DNA of 64,000 nt from the NCBI GenBank assembly GCA_033026295.1, contig CM065182.1, forward strand, positions 17,854,215 through 17,918,214, read 5' to 3'. Shown here one piece after another: positions 27,032 to 39,048 of this stretch. The stretch is from Channa striata. Lineage: Eukaryota; Chordata; Actinopteri; Anabantiformes; Channidae. The number at the start of each line of letters is the position of its first letter. Positions within the stretch are counted from its first letter, which is position 1. Position numbers and translations under genes: made by a program. The notes under the pieces are model-generated. The model did not search any database. It had not been told where the DNA came from and was given only the letters and a program-made list of their open reading frames with translations.

Positions 27032-30000
27032 TCATAGCTGCAGACAGACAGAAAAAATACTTAAACAAAAACAGCAATCATCCCAAATGTTGCTGCAGAA
27101 GAACGACACCGAACAACGTTTCGTACCTTTGTGGACTTGCCGGGGCTGTCGTGATTTGACTGGTGGACCACATCATTAACAATCATCTTGGCTATCTGCC
27201 ATGCCATCTCCTCTTGAGCCTTTATTGTAAGAGTCACAACTGAATCAGTAACTTTTAAACCAATCACAGACTTTTTTTATGCATGAAGTAACACAGGCTT
27301 GCTACTCCTACAGGTATTTAAAATAATGCTGCCTCACCTCATCTGAGTTGCCTTGAACCCATTTCTTCATGGCTTGAGAAAACATGGAACCTAAACGTGA
27401 GGAGAGGCTCAGTGAGATGAACATGAGAACTAAAACTAATAGACACAAGGCTTCAGTGGAAGATACAAGACTGCTCTAAGCTAATGTAAGCAAATCCTGA
27501 AATACCTGAACCTGCTGTTAAAGTGAAAAAATACTATCAGCAGGCAGGTACTAAATACTACTAGTTTTTAAGTGAGAGCCGACATTTTGACCATTGTGCA
27601 GCCAAAACGCCAGCTGCTCTACTGCAGATAAAGAAAAAGCACTACAAGAATCATGAAAGTTTTTTGTTAGAGCTCAGGATCAGTAGAACCATTTTTTTAA
27701 GGGAATGTTCTTAAATATTTCAGGAGAGTTGTAAGGAGAAGGAGGCAGCCACTATATGCAGGGCCACACAGTAGGTGTTTTTCACTGCAAAGAAGAAAGA
27801 ATAAAGGCATATATACAATGAAAATAGTGTGTCAAGTAGAGAGAGAACAGAGAATATAACATGCCTTTGGATTTCTTCACATCCGGCTCAGGCTCAGCTT
27901 CTCTGATAAACTGGCCCAGGTCATTCACCTTACCAAACGTCATCTTTCTGTGCAGACAGAAGAGAGGAGATGGATAAAGACAGCACACAGCGCAAACGGT
28001 CCTCAGACACACAAACACACAACAGTCAAACACTGAGGTCTTCATTTCTCCATTCAATAACTGGTAGTTTACTGCTGCAGAACAGAGACAACAGCTTTGT
28101 CCTTCAATCAAGATCATTCTGTTAAATTATATTTGTGCAGTAGTTTTCAAAGCACACTAATAAAACATTTTATAGGTAAACTGATAAAAAAAAAAACATG
28201 ATTATTTTGAGAATTATGTGGATACCCAGCAATAGCTCACCCAGCATATGGCCGTTGGTACAAGGTCTCAGGGTCTAAGCTGGCAACATCCACCGTAATT
28301 GCCTCGTCAAAGTTTTTCAGAATCTTGATCACTGCCTTTTTGGCCCCTTGCTGCAGAGGAGACACAATGAGCTGAATGTTAAATACCATGAGAAGCAACA
28401 CTGCTTCTTTTTGCAAAGACAAATAAGCAACAGGAATGATCATGACCCTTTGGTATTATCAGAATTATCTTCATTATTCTTGTAATGAGGCAGAACGGGT
28501 CTAAATGTCAGGAGACAGAGGAACATCCCCACAGGGGCTGGCAGATGGGGGGGTTAAAGTTGGAAGTCACCTGAGTCTGCGAGCCCTCGCTGGCATTTGA
28601 ACTTGAGCGGTCGTTGTCCACAGGCCCGCTCTGACTCGGAGTGCTGACATTCACAAACTCATCAGCCCGCACAGAGTTGATGAGGTCGCTCAGGTATTTG
28701 TAGTAAAGGTTGCTAGACAGGAAGCCTGGCATGTAGACCTGAACACATGCAAGACAGACAATAATGAGCTGCCTGATATAATTCTAGGCACAAATTACAA
28801 GTTGTGTTTCTGACCTTTATGTACTAACAACAATGCTGAACTTTCCTTTCATTAACTCTGACTTGGTACATTTGTCAGTGCACAATTTGTCCTAATACAA
28901 AACTCTACCGAATTCAAGAAAACAGATCTAGTCGTGAACTCAAGGTTTCATATTTCTATGTTTAAGGGTGCTTTATTCTACATGTATATTAAGTAGGTAA
29001 CGGAATACAAGTAAAGACCCACAGTGAATATCAAACAGCCTTTGGTGAGTGGCTGTAAGACAATCTGACCTTCTCCATGGTTGTCCAGGCCTGTCTGAGT
29101 GGAGTGGTGAAACAGTCAGGAAGAGGCCCTCCCTCTCTGCAGATATTGGACTCTATCTCCATGCGCACAGGGTCGCCAAAGCCCAAAGGGTTGGTAGCTT
29201 GGAGTGAGAAATACCTGGAGAAGAAACAGAGTGAATAATGATTAATTAATTTATTATTAATGCTTGACAAAATTATTTTTTGGGAAAAAAGGCACAAACA
29301 AACCTGAGGAATGTTTTTGAGAAAATCAGCGTTATGAGATTTTATATAGCCCTGACTTCATAATATCATCATAGCAACAGGCCTGTAACTAGAACTACTT
29401 CCATTACTCATATGTATTATACAGGCTAGTATGGTTAGCGCTGCCACTTCAGAGCTTAAATGCGGTGGGCCGTCTGCAGCTTTTCCGTGTGGTGTTTTCT
29501 TGCGTTGGTTTCCTCTGGGTACTCAGGTTTCCTCCCACAGACCAAAGTCATGCATGTTAGGTTAACATTTGACCCTAAATTGCCCATAGATGTCCTATGA
29601 ATGTGAATGTGCATAGTGTATATAGACTGGCAACCATCACAACTTCCTTAACAGTCCAAAACACAGATTGCATACCATTACTCATTATACCATCACTCTA
29701 CTGAGACAAAGAAATAGAGGGAATCATTTCAAAGCAGCAAAAAGAAAGACCTACTTGTCGTAGAGAATCATGGCATCATTTTGAGCCTCCTGGCCGTCAT
29801 ATTGGCCCTTCTTAGCTGCTAGCTGGTTCTGGAAGTTGTCTGCTGCCAGCCAGAACTGCAGTACATTCATCGCCTCCTCCTTTTCCATGTACTGTACAGG
29901 GAAGATGATCCAGACATCATAATAACACTAAAAGTCCCTGTATGTTTTTTGTAACATCCTTGTATTATGATTCAATGTCCTGTCTATTTAATGCAAAAAT

Positions 30001-33000
30001 CTGCAGGTTTATTTTAAACACTGGTGGTTTGAACATGGGGTCACTTCTGTAGTATATTGATATCTCAGTAGGTTAGGAAATTGTAACAGAACATTCACAG
30101 GGTTTTATGTGTTTTGTTATTGATGGCCATCAGTTTATTAATTATGTGACTATAGTATTTCCTTCCAGAAGATTTAACTTATAGTTATAGAGTTTATATT
30201 ATACGTGTTTAACAAACCTCAAGATGAACCACAGACTATATGTGGAAGTTATAAAACCATTTGATAGAATCAGAGCTAAAGTCTGTTTGTGATAACCATA
30301 TCAAATAAAACATGTTTAAGGAATCACTGAACCCACTTACCTCAGAGAAGTAGAAGAGAGCTGACTCACAGAACAAGATGTCAGCCAGGAACACAGAGCC
30401 ACTAGTCAACACTTCAATCTGGTATTTACAGAAATGATGGCTCCGCAGGAATTCAGTAAAGTGCCTGCAAATGAAAGGGTAAGTGGAAGATGAATACAGC
30501 TGTTGCTGTGTTGAGGTGGTGAATTACCACCTCAAAAGAAGAATGCTAGTTTTCAGTGAGCTACAATACTTCACCTTCATTTACCTTCATTTTAAAACAT
30601 GGGGTCTAGCTCAAAACGAATGAATGAATAAGAAAATGAATAGACAGAAACTCACTGTTGTTCCAAGATGGCAAGCACCACTGACTGTGCAATGACAAAG
30701 CAGTTTGGGTCAACCATGCCGTCCTCTCCACATATTTTAGCTACAGAAAGGAAGGATGCCAATATTACTGTATAAGCATGCCTTGCAGTTTTGACCAAAC
30801 ACTCATGTCTGACTTTAAAAAAAAAACTTTCCTGCTGTATCTTACCGACTATGTCGTTTCGCATCTGTTCTGTGATGGGGATGGGCCTTGCAGCGTCTGG
30901 AGAGATGTATTTGGTGAAGATGATAACTGCATCTTTCTCTATACCTGAAACACACAGAAGAAAATAGCTGATCATTGACTGATTTTTTTCCCCAGTGTGG
31001 ACCAATAAGGTAAGATGAGATAAGATAAGCATATTTTAAAAGAATGTTTGTTAAACTGCTCTTATAATTCTCAAATGTGCGTGTAATGTGCACTCTAAGT
31101 TTAGCTTTAATACTTCAACACCGTCCCTGAGCTTCCCTCTTTGCGCTACGTTGATACTGTTCTTTTCCTTCTGCCTGTAGCATAGAAATATTTTGCAGTT
31201 TAGTTTGTTGCTGCCTGCACATTTCCTACAATAGTTGTAAACGGAGTTAACATGTAAGCAAAGTTTTACTTTGCAAATTCAGTAGCTGGATTATTTTTAC
31301 AGCTTATGCTTTTAAGACAAAGAAAATTAACTCTGGGTCTTGATTATACTACCCAGATACCTGCATCTAAGACTACACGGTTCATGTTTGTATTTATCCA
31401 TCTTTGCAAAGAGACAGTTTTGTATGCAGACTTATTTCTCAGAGAACGATAATAGAGGGTTTCCTTTGAGAATAACAATGAAAAACACAGTTGTAACAAC
31501 ACCAAGTAACAGCTGACAGGGAAAGTCAGCATGTAATCTAACATAGCATTCAGCAGCTTTAAGATAAAACTATCGTTTAAATTTGCAAAGTACAACTCTA
31601 AATCACAATCTGGCTTCAACTGAGATGCAGTGGCATTAATTTAATGTGGCACTGTCACTTTATTTAATTAAATAATTTTGGATCACTGGCGAGAAATATG
31701 GTCTGTGCAAGCCAGAAACAGCCTGGTTTCCATCAATATCTACAAATGTTAACTTAATGTTGAGTATACATAAAAAGAAAGTGCTAATTATGGCGTGTTT
31801 CCATCCACTAACAAGATTAAGAGTTGGGTGTATCAGCAGTGAATCATTGCAGAGGAACAGCCTGAAAGGAGATGTGAAATCACTAGAAGCGAAAGTCAAA
31901 TCTCAATCACTTGACAAGAATGTGACATCTAAAAGTTTGTGCTGTATTAATGTGCTGTGTTTAAAAACTTTGCCAAGTGACAACACCAATGTACAAAAGA
32001 CCTTAATTTAGCTTTAATAGTCACTCAAAAGATGCGTTTTTAAGTCTTTGTCTGATTTTCCAAGGGACAGTGAGTGTGCATCCAGAAAGTAAAAATTCAG
32101 ATGATAAAAGTAAAACTGACCTTACCATTGAGTGATAAATGTCTGAATATTCACAACTAATCTTTCACGGCTAAATGACTGATGTAGGCAACAGATGAAA
32201 ACAGGGTGAGGCATGTGTTTGACATTCAGTCTCTTTTTTCATGGTGGCTGACTGGACAGAAAAACATCGGTTGTTTGGAGACGTGGTAAGGTTTTTACTG
32301 AATATACACAGAGCGGGAATTTTGAGCGTTCCAACCTTCAGCAAAAACCATGACCTTAACTGAATAAGCGTTCACACAGACTTAATTCCTCATACTATTG
32401 TGGTGGCAGGAAGACAGAGATAAAAGAGAGCTGACTCACTTTTCATTAGTTTGTCTGACAGGTCTCGCAGGGTGCTGTTTGACTGCACCTTGTGGGGGGT
32501 CCCTGTCCGGGAGGGTGCCTGCCTGCTGGGAGTGTGTACTCCAGGGGTCCCAGGTCTCAGACCTGCTTCTGTGGAGGAGTCCTGTCGCTGTAATAATGCT
32601 GTAGGGTCTTCACTGCTACTCTCGCGGGAGAGGGCATTGGGTGTGTGGGGGGTTGTCCCTGGAAGCTCTGAAGCATCTGGGGAGGACGGGACAGGTTCGG
32701 CCAGTGAGCTGTGTTTGACAGAGTTTAGGCTGTGTGCTCGGACTCGTGACCAGCTGGTGGAGCGAAAACTCTCAGACTCCAACCAGAACCGAACCAGGTG
32801 GTCAGCGCCCCGTAGTTCCATGAAATGCATATAATGGGGAATCGCCACATTGTCCCGAAGGACCTGGTCCACTGTCTTGGACAGTCGAGAGCGGGTCTCC
32901 TGGGGCTGATAGTTCACACTGGAATGACCTGTAAAATACAAATATACCGGACATATAATTAACAAATATTCAAAATATTAGCATTGTAATGCTTTACATA

Positions 33001-36000
33001 CGTGTATGTAATAAATGTTTTTCCATAATACAAATGTATTGTGAAATTTTATATAATCGATCTCCACTTGAAAGAATTCAATAATACTATAAATAAAGCT
33101 GCCATTACACAGTGATTAATCACATAAATGCACATATTTCAAGTATTTAAATGCCCATAATAGCAGCTCTTCCAGATACAAAAGTTTTCAAGCATCCCTT
33201 CTGTTCGAATAACAGTAAGAGCTACACTGCCTTTAAGTGCCCATTACACGTATTTGACTTTAATAACAGACTCAGCAGTGCACTTTCTATTATTTTATTA
33301 TATGTGCAGTATATTCACAGAAGCAAGAAAAGGAAGTGAAAGATGAAGAGTGGATTTTGTATCCTGCTAGGCTCTCTAATTAAAACTGAAAATATAATCC
33401 AAGTGTGCGCTGTATTCATACTCCTGAATATTTGTTTTGATGTCTTGTGAAATTTGAGCTTCTACATTTGTCGAAGCTCAAATTGTAAGAAAGCAATATG
33501 ATTCGGTTTTATGATTTCTTAAATATGCACGTCCTTGGGGACTGAAACTACACACAAAAATTGAAATAAACAAGGCAGTGTGGTCATTCACAACAAGTGA
33601 GACACCTGCTAGATTGTAAATCAGAGCACATCAGCAGTAATTAGGCTGAGAACTGAGGTGCAGTTGTTTGATCTTTAAAAACAAGACAGTGGTTCAAGAA
33701 GTGTCAACCATTGTGAATTATTTCTCAATAAGATTCTTCACATTCCTTGAGATCAGACAGTCAAGGCCACCCTAATATTAAAAGCCTTTTCAATCAAAAC
33801 TACCAGCGTAGCTTCTGTATTTGAACCATCAAAAGTACCTACTTCATTTGCATATCTTTAGAGGGAGTCAAAATCTGCTAAATGTCCTCTCACATCTGCT
33901 ACATCTGTTCTATACTCTTTCAACTGCCATCAGGAAAGACCAGGGGAATCATAACAGTGTTCAACACTTCATATGACATGTTTGATAATGTATTTCTTGC
34001 CTAATGTCAAAAGCAGCAGGTAAGGTAAATAGACAATATTCTCTCCCTGCAAGTCCTCGCTTTATACAAGGTAACAAATTATCTCTCAGACCTCTCATAT
34101 GCCTATGCAGTATAGTATGTGATTCCTTCTAAGGATTCGCTCGACAACGAGAGCTGGAGCTCAGGGACATTTCTTGAAATCACTGAGTTTTATTCACACT
34201 TTGTGGCCTGGGCTGTGGCGCTGGTTCCTCCACCTGACACACCCTAGCCATTGTCTGGGCAACTTGTCTGCACACTTCCTGTCACTACTGTAACTCATTC
34301 ATTCACTGACCTTAATTTTAGAGCACTTCCGACATACGAGAAGAGCTATTTTTTAATAATATGGTGTCATTAGAAGACTGTGAAGACCAACTTCACACTG
34401 ACAAGCTGTGGAATGTTTGTGTGCTTGTTTAAAAAAAAAAGATGCATGAAGTCATGTGATTGCCTCATATAGAACAAAGGGAGGAGGGTTTATCACTTGC
34501 ACAAGAAGGCAGTGTGCTGTTTAAGCCATTTAAGTGAGGCAAGAGTCACATTCTGGCACGCAGATTTATCCCTACAGTGTGAAGCAGTTAAAATGCGATA
34601 TCTTCTAAGATTCAGTAGTGTTGCAAAAAATGTTGGTTTGGTTTAACCTTATGCAAAAGTACTGCAAATAAAAGATGAAATATTAACTGTCTAAATACAT
34701 GATATTCCCCTACGTCATAAACCATAACACAAGACCTGCCTAATACCTCCACTGGTTAACATGTCAAACAAATAAATCTGAGCTATACATGCATGCTTAT
34801 AAACTTCATAATAACTATACCCTCCAAGGTAAAGTAGGCCTCAATTCAAATTACAATAATTGCAACTGGATTTCCCCAATATATATATAAACAGGCTATG
34901 TACCAAGATCACCAAAGTGTGCAGCCTCCATGTGGCTTGGCTGCTTCTTGAGTATGGCGGTGCGACCGCGGGCGAAGGAGTCCATGTTGGCAGAGATGGC
35001 ATTGATGGCCACATGACTGGGCCCTGCAGCTTCCTGGATTGCATGGTGGTTCCTCAATGCTGTTGATGGAGAATGGGGGCTTACTGGTGCTGGGAGTGAT
35101 GGATGGAGGGCAGAAAAAAAATGAGTGCAAGGATATTCAATTGCCCAGCCTGAATGTATGACATTCATAAAAAGGATTTTCAAAGAGCTCGCAACACATG
35201 TTTAGAGGCCTCAGGGTGTGAGAGAGGCTTGAGAAGACTGTTACCAACTGTGAGCTGCATGTGTTTCCCTTAAAAGCTAGAGGTCATAATTTTGGTCCTT
35301 GTGACAATTTGCACTGTAATGTTTAAACAGAAACAGTCAACTTAAGCAAACAGCTACTCCAAAGGGTCACTTCCCTAAAATGACTGCTCTCACTTCTACC
35401 AGCCACACAGATGCAAAAACATCTATACCAATATTTAACAGTACAGTTGTACAAATGTATACTCTCAGTAAAGTTCTTCAAATAAAAAAATAATAATTCA
35501 ACACTTACAGGGGTAAATGTGAACTCACCTCTATTAACTTTAGCATCTGTCACTCTCTCTGGTTCTTTGCTTTTAGCTAAAGAGAGAAAGAAGAGATTTA
35601 GTTTGTAACTGGGGAACAACACATTTTCATTCACAATGCAAAACAAATGTGACATTCATTAAGGGGTTACATAAGGTGGCTGGTGTGTTGTCAGTGGAAA
35701 GATTGGAACATGGTAATGTATTTAGTTACATAATGACAGTGAGTAAACTGTTATAGCAGAAAAGTAAGTGAATGAGAACACTACACAAACAATTTATTGC
35801 TAGGAACAAGGACCCTGTGTTCTGATGTCAAAAAGCCTCCACAGTCCTGCTCATTATAGAGTAAGCAGGACTGAGAGATCTTTTATATTGGTTGTAAGCT
35901 TGGAGAATCTTTCCTAAAATTAGGCTAATAGCAATCAATGATTCCATTATTTTGAAATTAACAGTTTTCCTTATGCTGGGTGAGGGTAGCGGACCATTAA

Positions 36001-37856
36001 CACCTGAATCCTTCCAAGACTCGTTAATTGACTATTAGAAAGTACCTGGCATTGTAACGTGCTTATAAAAAGTTTAATTATACTGCCTAATGCAAAAACA
36101 TATTTTGACACAAATATCCATACACCCAACAGTTGGCTTTTTTAAATCAGCCAACTGTCAAGAAAAGATTATGATGAAATATGGAGCCTACAGTTGTAGA
36201 CATGTTGGTAATCACTCAGGGTGACTCAACAATTATGTCTTTAGATTAGGCTGTTGCGGCAAAGAGTGGTCCAGCCCAGGATCAACTTCTGAATAACCGA
36301 CTGAACAAATGGTACAAATGATGCTCCCTCGCCAAATGTTTGGGACAGAGTCATCTGTGAATATACATATTCAGCCAAGACTCAGAAGTGGTTAGCACTT
36401 AAAGGCTGTTCCAACAACCTTCTTTTGTCTACATAAATATTCAGACAGCTAGCTGCAGTGAAAGCTAAAACATGTGATCATTAAGCTGGGGAAGCTGCAC
36501 AAAACTAATTGTGAATCACAACTTCTGACTGCAGTGTCCAAATACATCAATACTTGTTACTACTTTCACTGCAATATAAATGTTGCCTACACATTTCAAC
36601 CCTGTCTATCACAAGGGAAATACATATACAAGGGAACATGTACAAGGGATATACATTGTCCATCCTGTGTGTCATCCTGGTGCAACTTGTAAGAGCCCTC
36701 TCTCAACGATTTCCTTTTTTTAAAGGCCTGCTGTGTCAGCAGCTTTGATTACTGTGGCTCACAGACAGGAAAATACAAATTTCACAGCCGAGGACAAACT
36801 GTGAATTCACAGCACATCCATTACACAGTAATGTTCCTGTCTTTAGAAGTTTTTTCATCAACGTTTCTGTGAAAAACCTAGGTCAGCCCTAATCTAAGTG
36901 GGACTGCGCTTTTTCCTTATATACAGTCCACTGTGAGCTTCTTAGGTTCACAGTAGCTTTTTGCTACCTCCACCTCTCAGATTTCTGAGATTTGCTGGTT
37001 TTACATGATGGAAGTGTTATTACAAAGCGGAGACACTGTCAAACACTATCCAACTGTACCTAATACACCAAATGTCAGCGAGGGATCACTAATATTTAAT
37101 ACCCTGTACGCACTTTGCACCATCAACCCTGAGTTTTAGCATCATACAATTGTTCAACTCAAAACACACAATTCTATGACATACATTTTATGAACTTACT
37201 ATTCTTTTAATTTCTAACCTACAAATAAGAGACGCACACGTTGCTTAGAAGTGGAAGTCCAGCTCCATCAGCGTTGGATGACTGACCATTTTACTATGGC
37301 TGGCTGCGTCCACCACGACTAACGTGTCGAGCTGGACAGATTTTCCTACTGACAACCAACGTTAACAGCCCTGATTCCGGTTCCGTGTCATGTCTTGATT
37401 ATGAAGCGGATTGAATGTCTAGATAAGGCTAACACACTTGGCTAACCGCCATTGCACACTACCACAGATAACCGTGCTAAATTAACTGCAGTTTTTCTTT
37501 CACCTAGAAGTTATTATTTACATTTATACATAATTACAGTGATTGGTTTCGGTGTCATGGTGCCGACAGTTCGGTCGTAACGTTGGCTGGATTTGGTGCC
37601 GCCCGGCTAACATTGGGGAGGGAGGACAGGGAGGCCAGTGCTAAGCTAACTATGCAGATGCAGCGGGAAGACACATTCCCACAGACGCCGCGGTGGCATC
37701 GACTCGTTCCCTTGACGCCGCGTTCTCCACCTGATCAGCCGCAGCTTATGGAGGAGCCCTGACTGTCTGCTCAGGCGGAGCCGCGGAGCCGCCAGCTGCC
37801 GTTGACGTTGCAGCCTTCAGAGGAGCTTCCTCACCTTTCCTCTTGAAAAACGACAT
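27032..37856 (-). CDS. akap10: A-kinase anchoring protein 10 (D-AKAP2), complete, 15 exons
   Basis: Exons in transcript order: 37856-37835, 35576-35529, 35089-34904, 32928-32440, 30944-30846, 30740-30656, 30464-30341, 29891-29755, 29214-29070, 28738-28571, 28350-28241, 27947-27865, 27390-27338, 27219-27127, 27037-27032. They join without a frame break to 615 codons plus stop; human is 662, with a longer N-terminus. Domains: conserved AAGPSHVAINAISANMDS block near residue 45; first RGS-like domain from about 101, interrupted by a variable Ser/Pro/Thr-rich insert; second RGS domain about 310-465 (RSHHFCKYQIEVL, WLAADNF, NICREGGPLP); PKA-binding amphipathic helix about 584-604 (EEMAWQIAKMIVNDVV); C-terminal PDZ ligand TKL. 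Known role: tethers PKA RI/RII at mitochondria and endosomes and binds Rab4/Rab11. The intron after exon 12 uses a GC donor, and the last exon contributes only Leu-stop. No clear polyadenylation signal was fixed. Confidence 0.95.
29428..29640 (+). repeat. Common fish SINE-like interspersed repeat in AKAP10 intron 8
   Basis: Contains the widely seen fish repeat text GTTTCCTCTGGGTACTCAGG-TTTCCTCCCACAGACCAAAG, then CATGCATGTTAGGTTAAC, TAAATTGCCCATAG, and TATAGACTGGCAA. Family name not assigned with certainty. It lies wholly between exons 8 and 9. Confidence 0.75.
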
Positions 37857-38170
37857 GACGGGTTTCACGCTTTGGACGTTTTCTCAGCTCACTGACACCG
37901 TCCCGTGGATTCACGGCTGCCTTCATTCACATGCATCTGTTCCGTACGCTCCTCAGAGGGAAAGTGGATATCCTCGCAGCCCCGAACAGTGCTGTCAAAT
38001 TACAATTTTTTCCAAATCCTGACCCAGTTCCGTAGCCATATTGTCAATAAACGCCTAACTTCCGGGCTGGTGCGGCAACAGCATTATGGGAAATGACGTA
38101 ATGCGTGCCCAGCTCGGAAGAGGGCGCCGTTTCGGCGCGGACAGCAGGCGTGACGCTACGTCAGGTAATT
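37857..38170 (-). promoter_or_regulatory. akap10: AKAP10 promoter region (CpG-rich, CRE-like sites)
   Basis: The 5' flank of AKAP10 exon 1 is CpG-rich (about 37560-38165 overall). It contains TGACGTAA at 38094-38101 and GCGTGACGCTACGTCAGGT at 38148-38166; both carry CREB/ATF-type TGACGTA cores, the second in inverse orientation. Part of this flank (from about 38,090 rightwards) is duplicated at 41.9 kb, and both CRE-like sites are kept there. The promoter role is inferred from position and composition. Confidence 0.6.
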
Positions 38171-39048
38171 CAGCGTGTAATGTGAGGTGACTTTTCGAAC
38201 TAAGTTTTCGGTTGAATTGTGGTAAATGTTTATCAATGAATCACATCCATACCGGGCCATATACATACTGATTTCTTAACTGAAGCAAGTAGGAATGTCA
38301 CAAAGGGAAACAAAAATGTGAGGGTTGTGAAAAAGTCCTATAATTTAGCAGGTTTACTTTGTCATAAATTTCTCAGTCAGGGTGGGGATAATCATTTCCA
38401 TCGGGAGAATTATTAAAACTATTTCAAGTACTATCCTTTGTGTTATAGTTTGGAAAAGAGGGTATAGTCTTAAAATATAGGTCAGGGTTGCAATTGCACA
38501 AGTTTATTTTATTTCATAAGTTAAGTGCAACTGTGAGAGAAATGTCACACACATTTTGTATACATTTCTATTCTCCCAAAAAGAACAGAAATCATTTTTA
38601 AATTAAATAATCTGATAGTCCAAATAAATAGACTAATGTGGAGAAAACATGGGTATATAAAACATCTTCCTTGTTTTATCTGTCTGAGGAAATAGTGCAT
38701 AGACATCACTGCAACTGTCTGTTCTGCTCGGATTTGCAGTCTTTAGCATGACAGAGTTGACAGACACCACTGTATTCAAATGTATTATTCATTTATTGGT
38801 AATATATATTTACATGCTACTACTGTATTAGTGATTCAGTCAAGAAAATCATTCGTACTTAAATCTAACATGTTTTTATTACATGAAATGCAGTGTGCGT
38901 TCTAATAAGAAATGTATTAAAATTCAGAGGTGTGATTTAGGTGCAATTCTTCACAGAACTGACACTAATCATTTAACATACACATATTAGATACACTTAG
39001 ATTAGTAACAAATACTGTGTTGCGAAAATTATGTGTTGCTTCAGTTTT

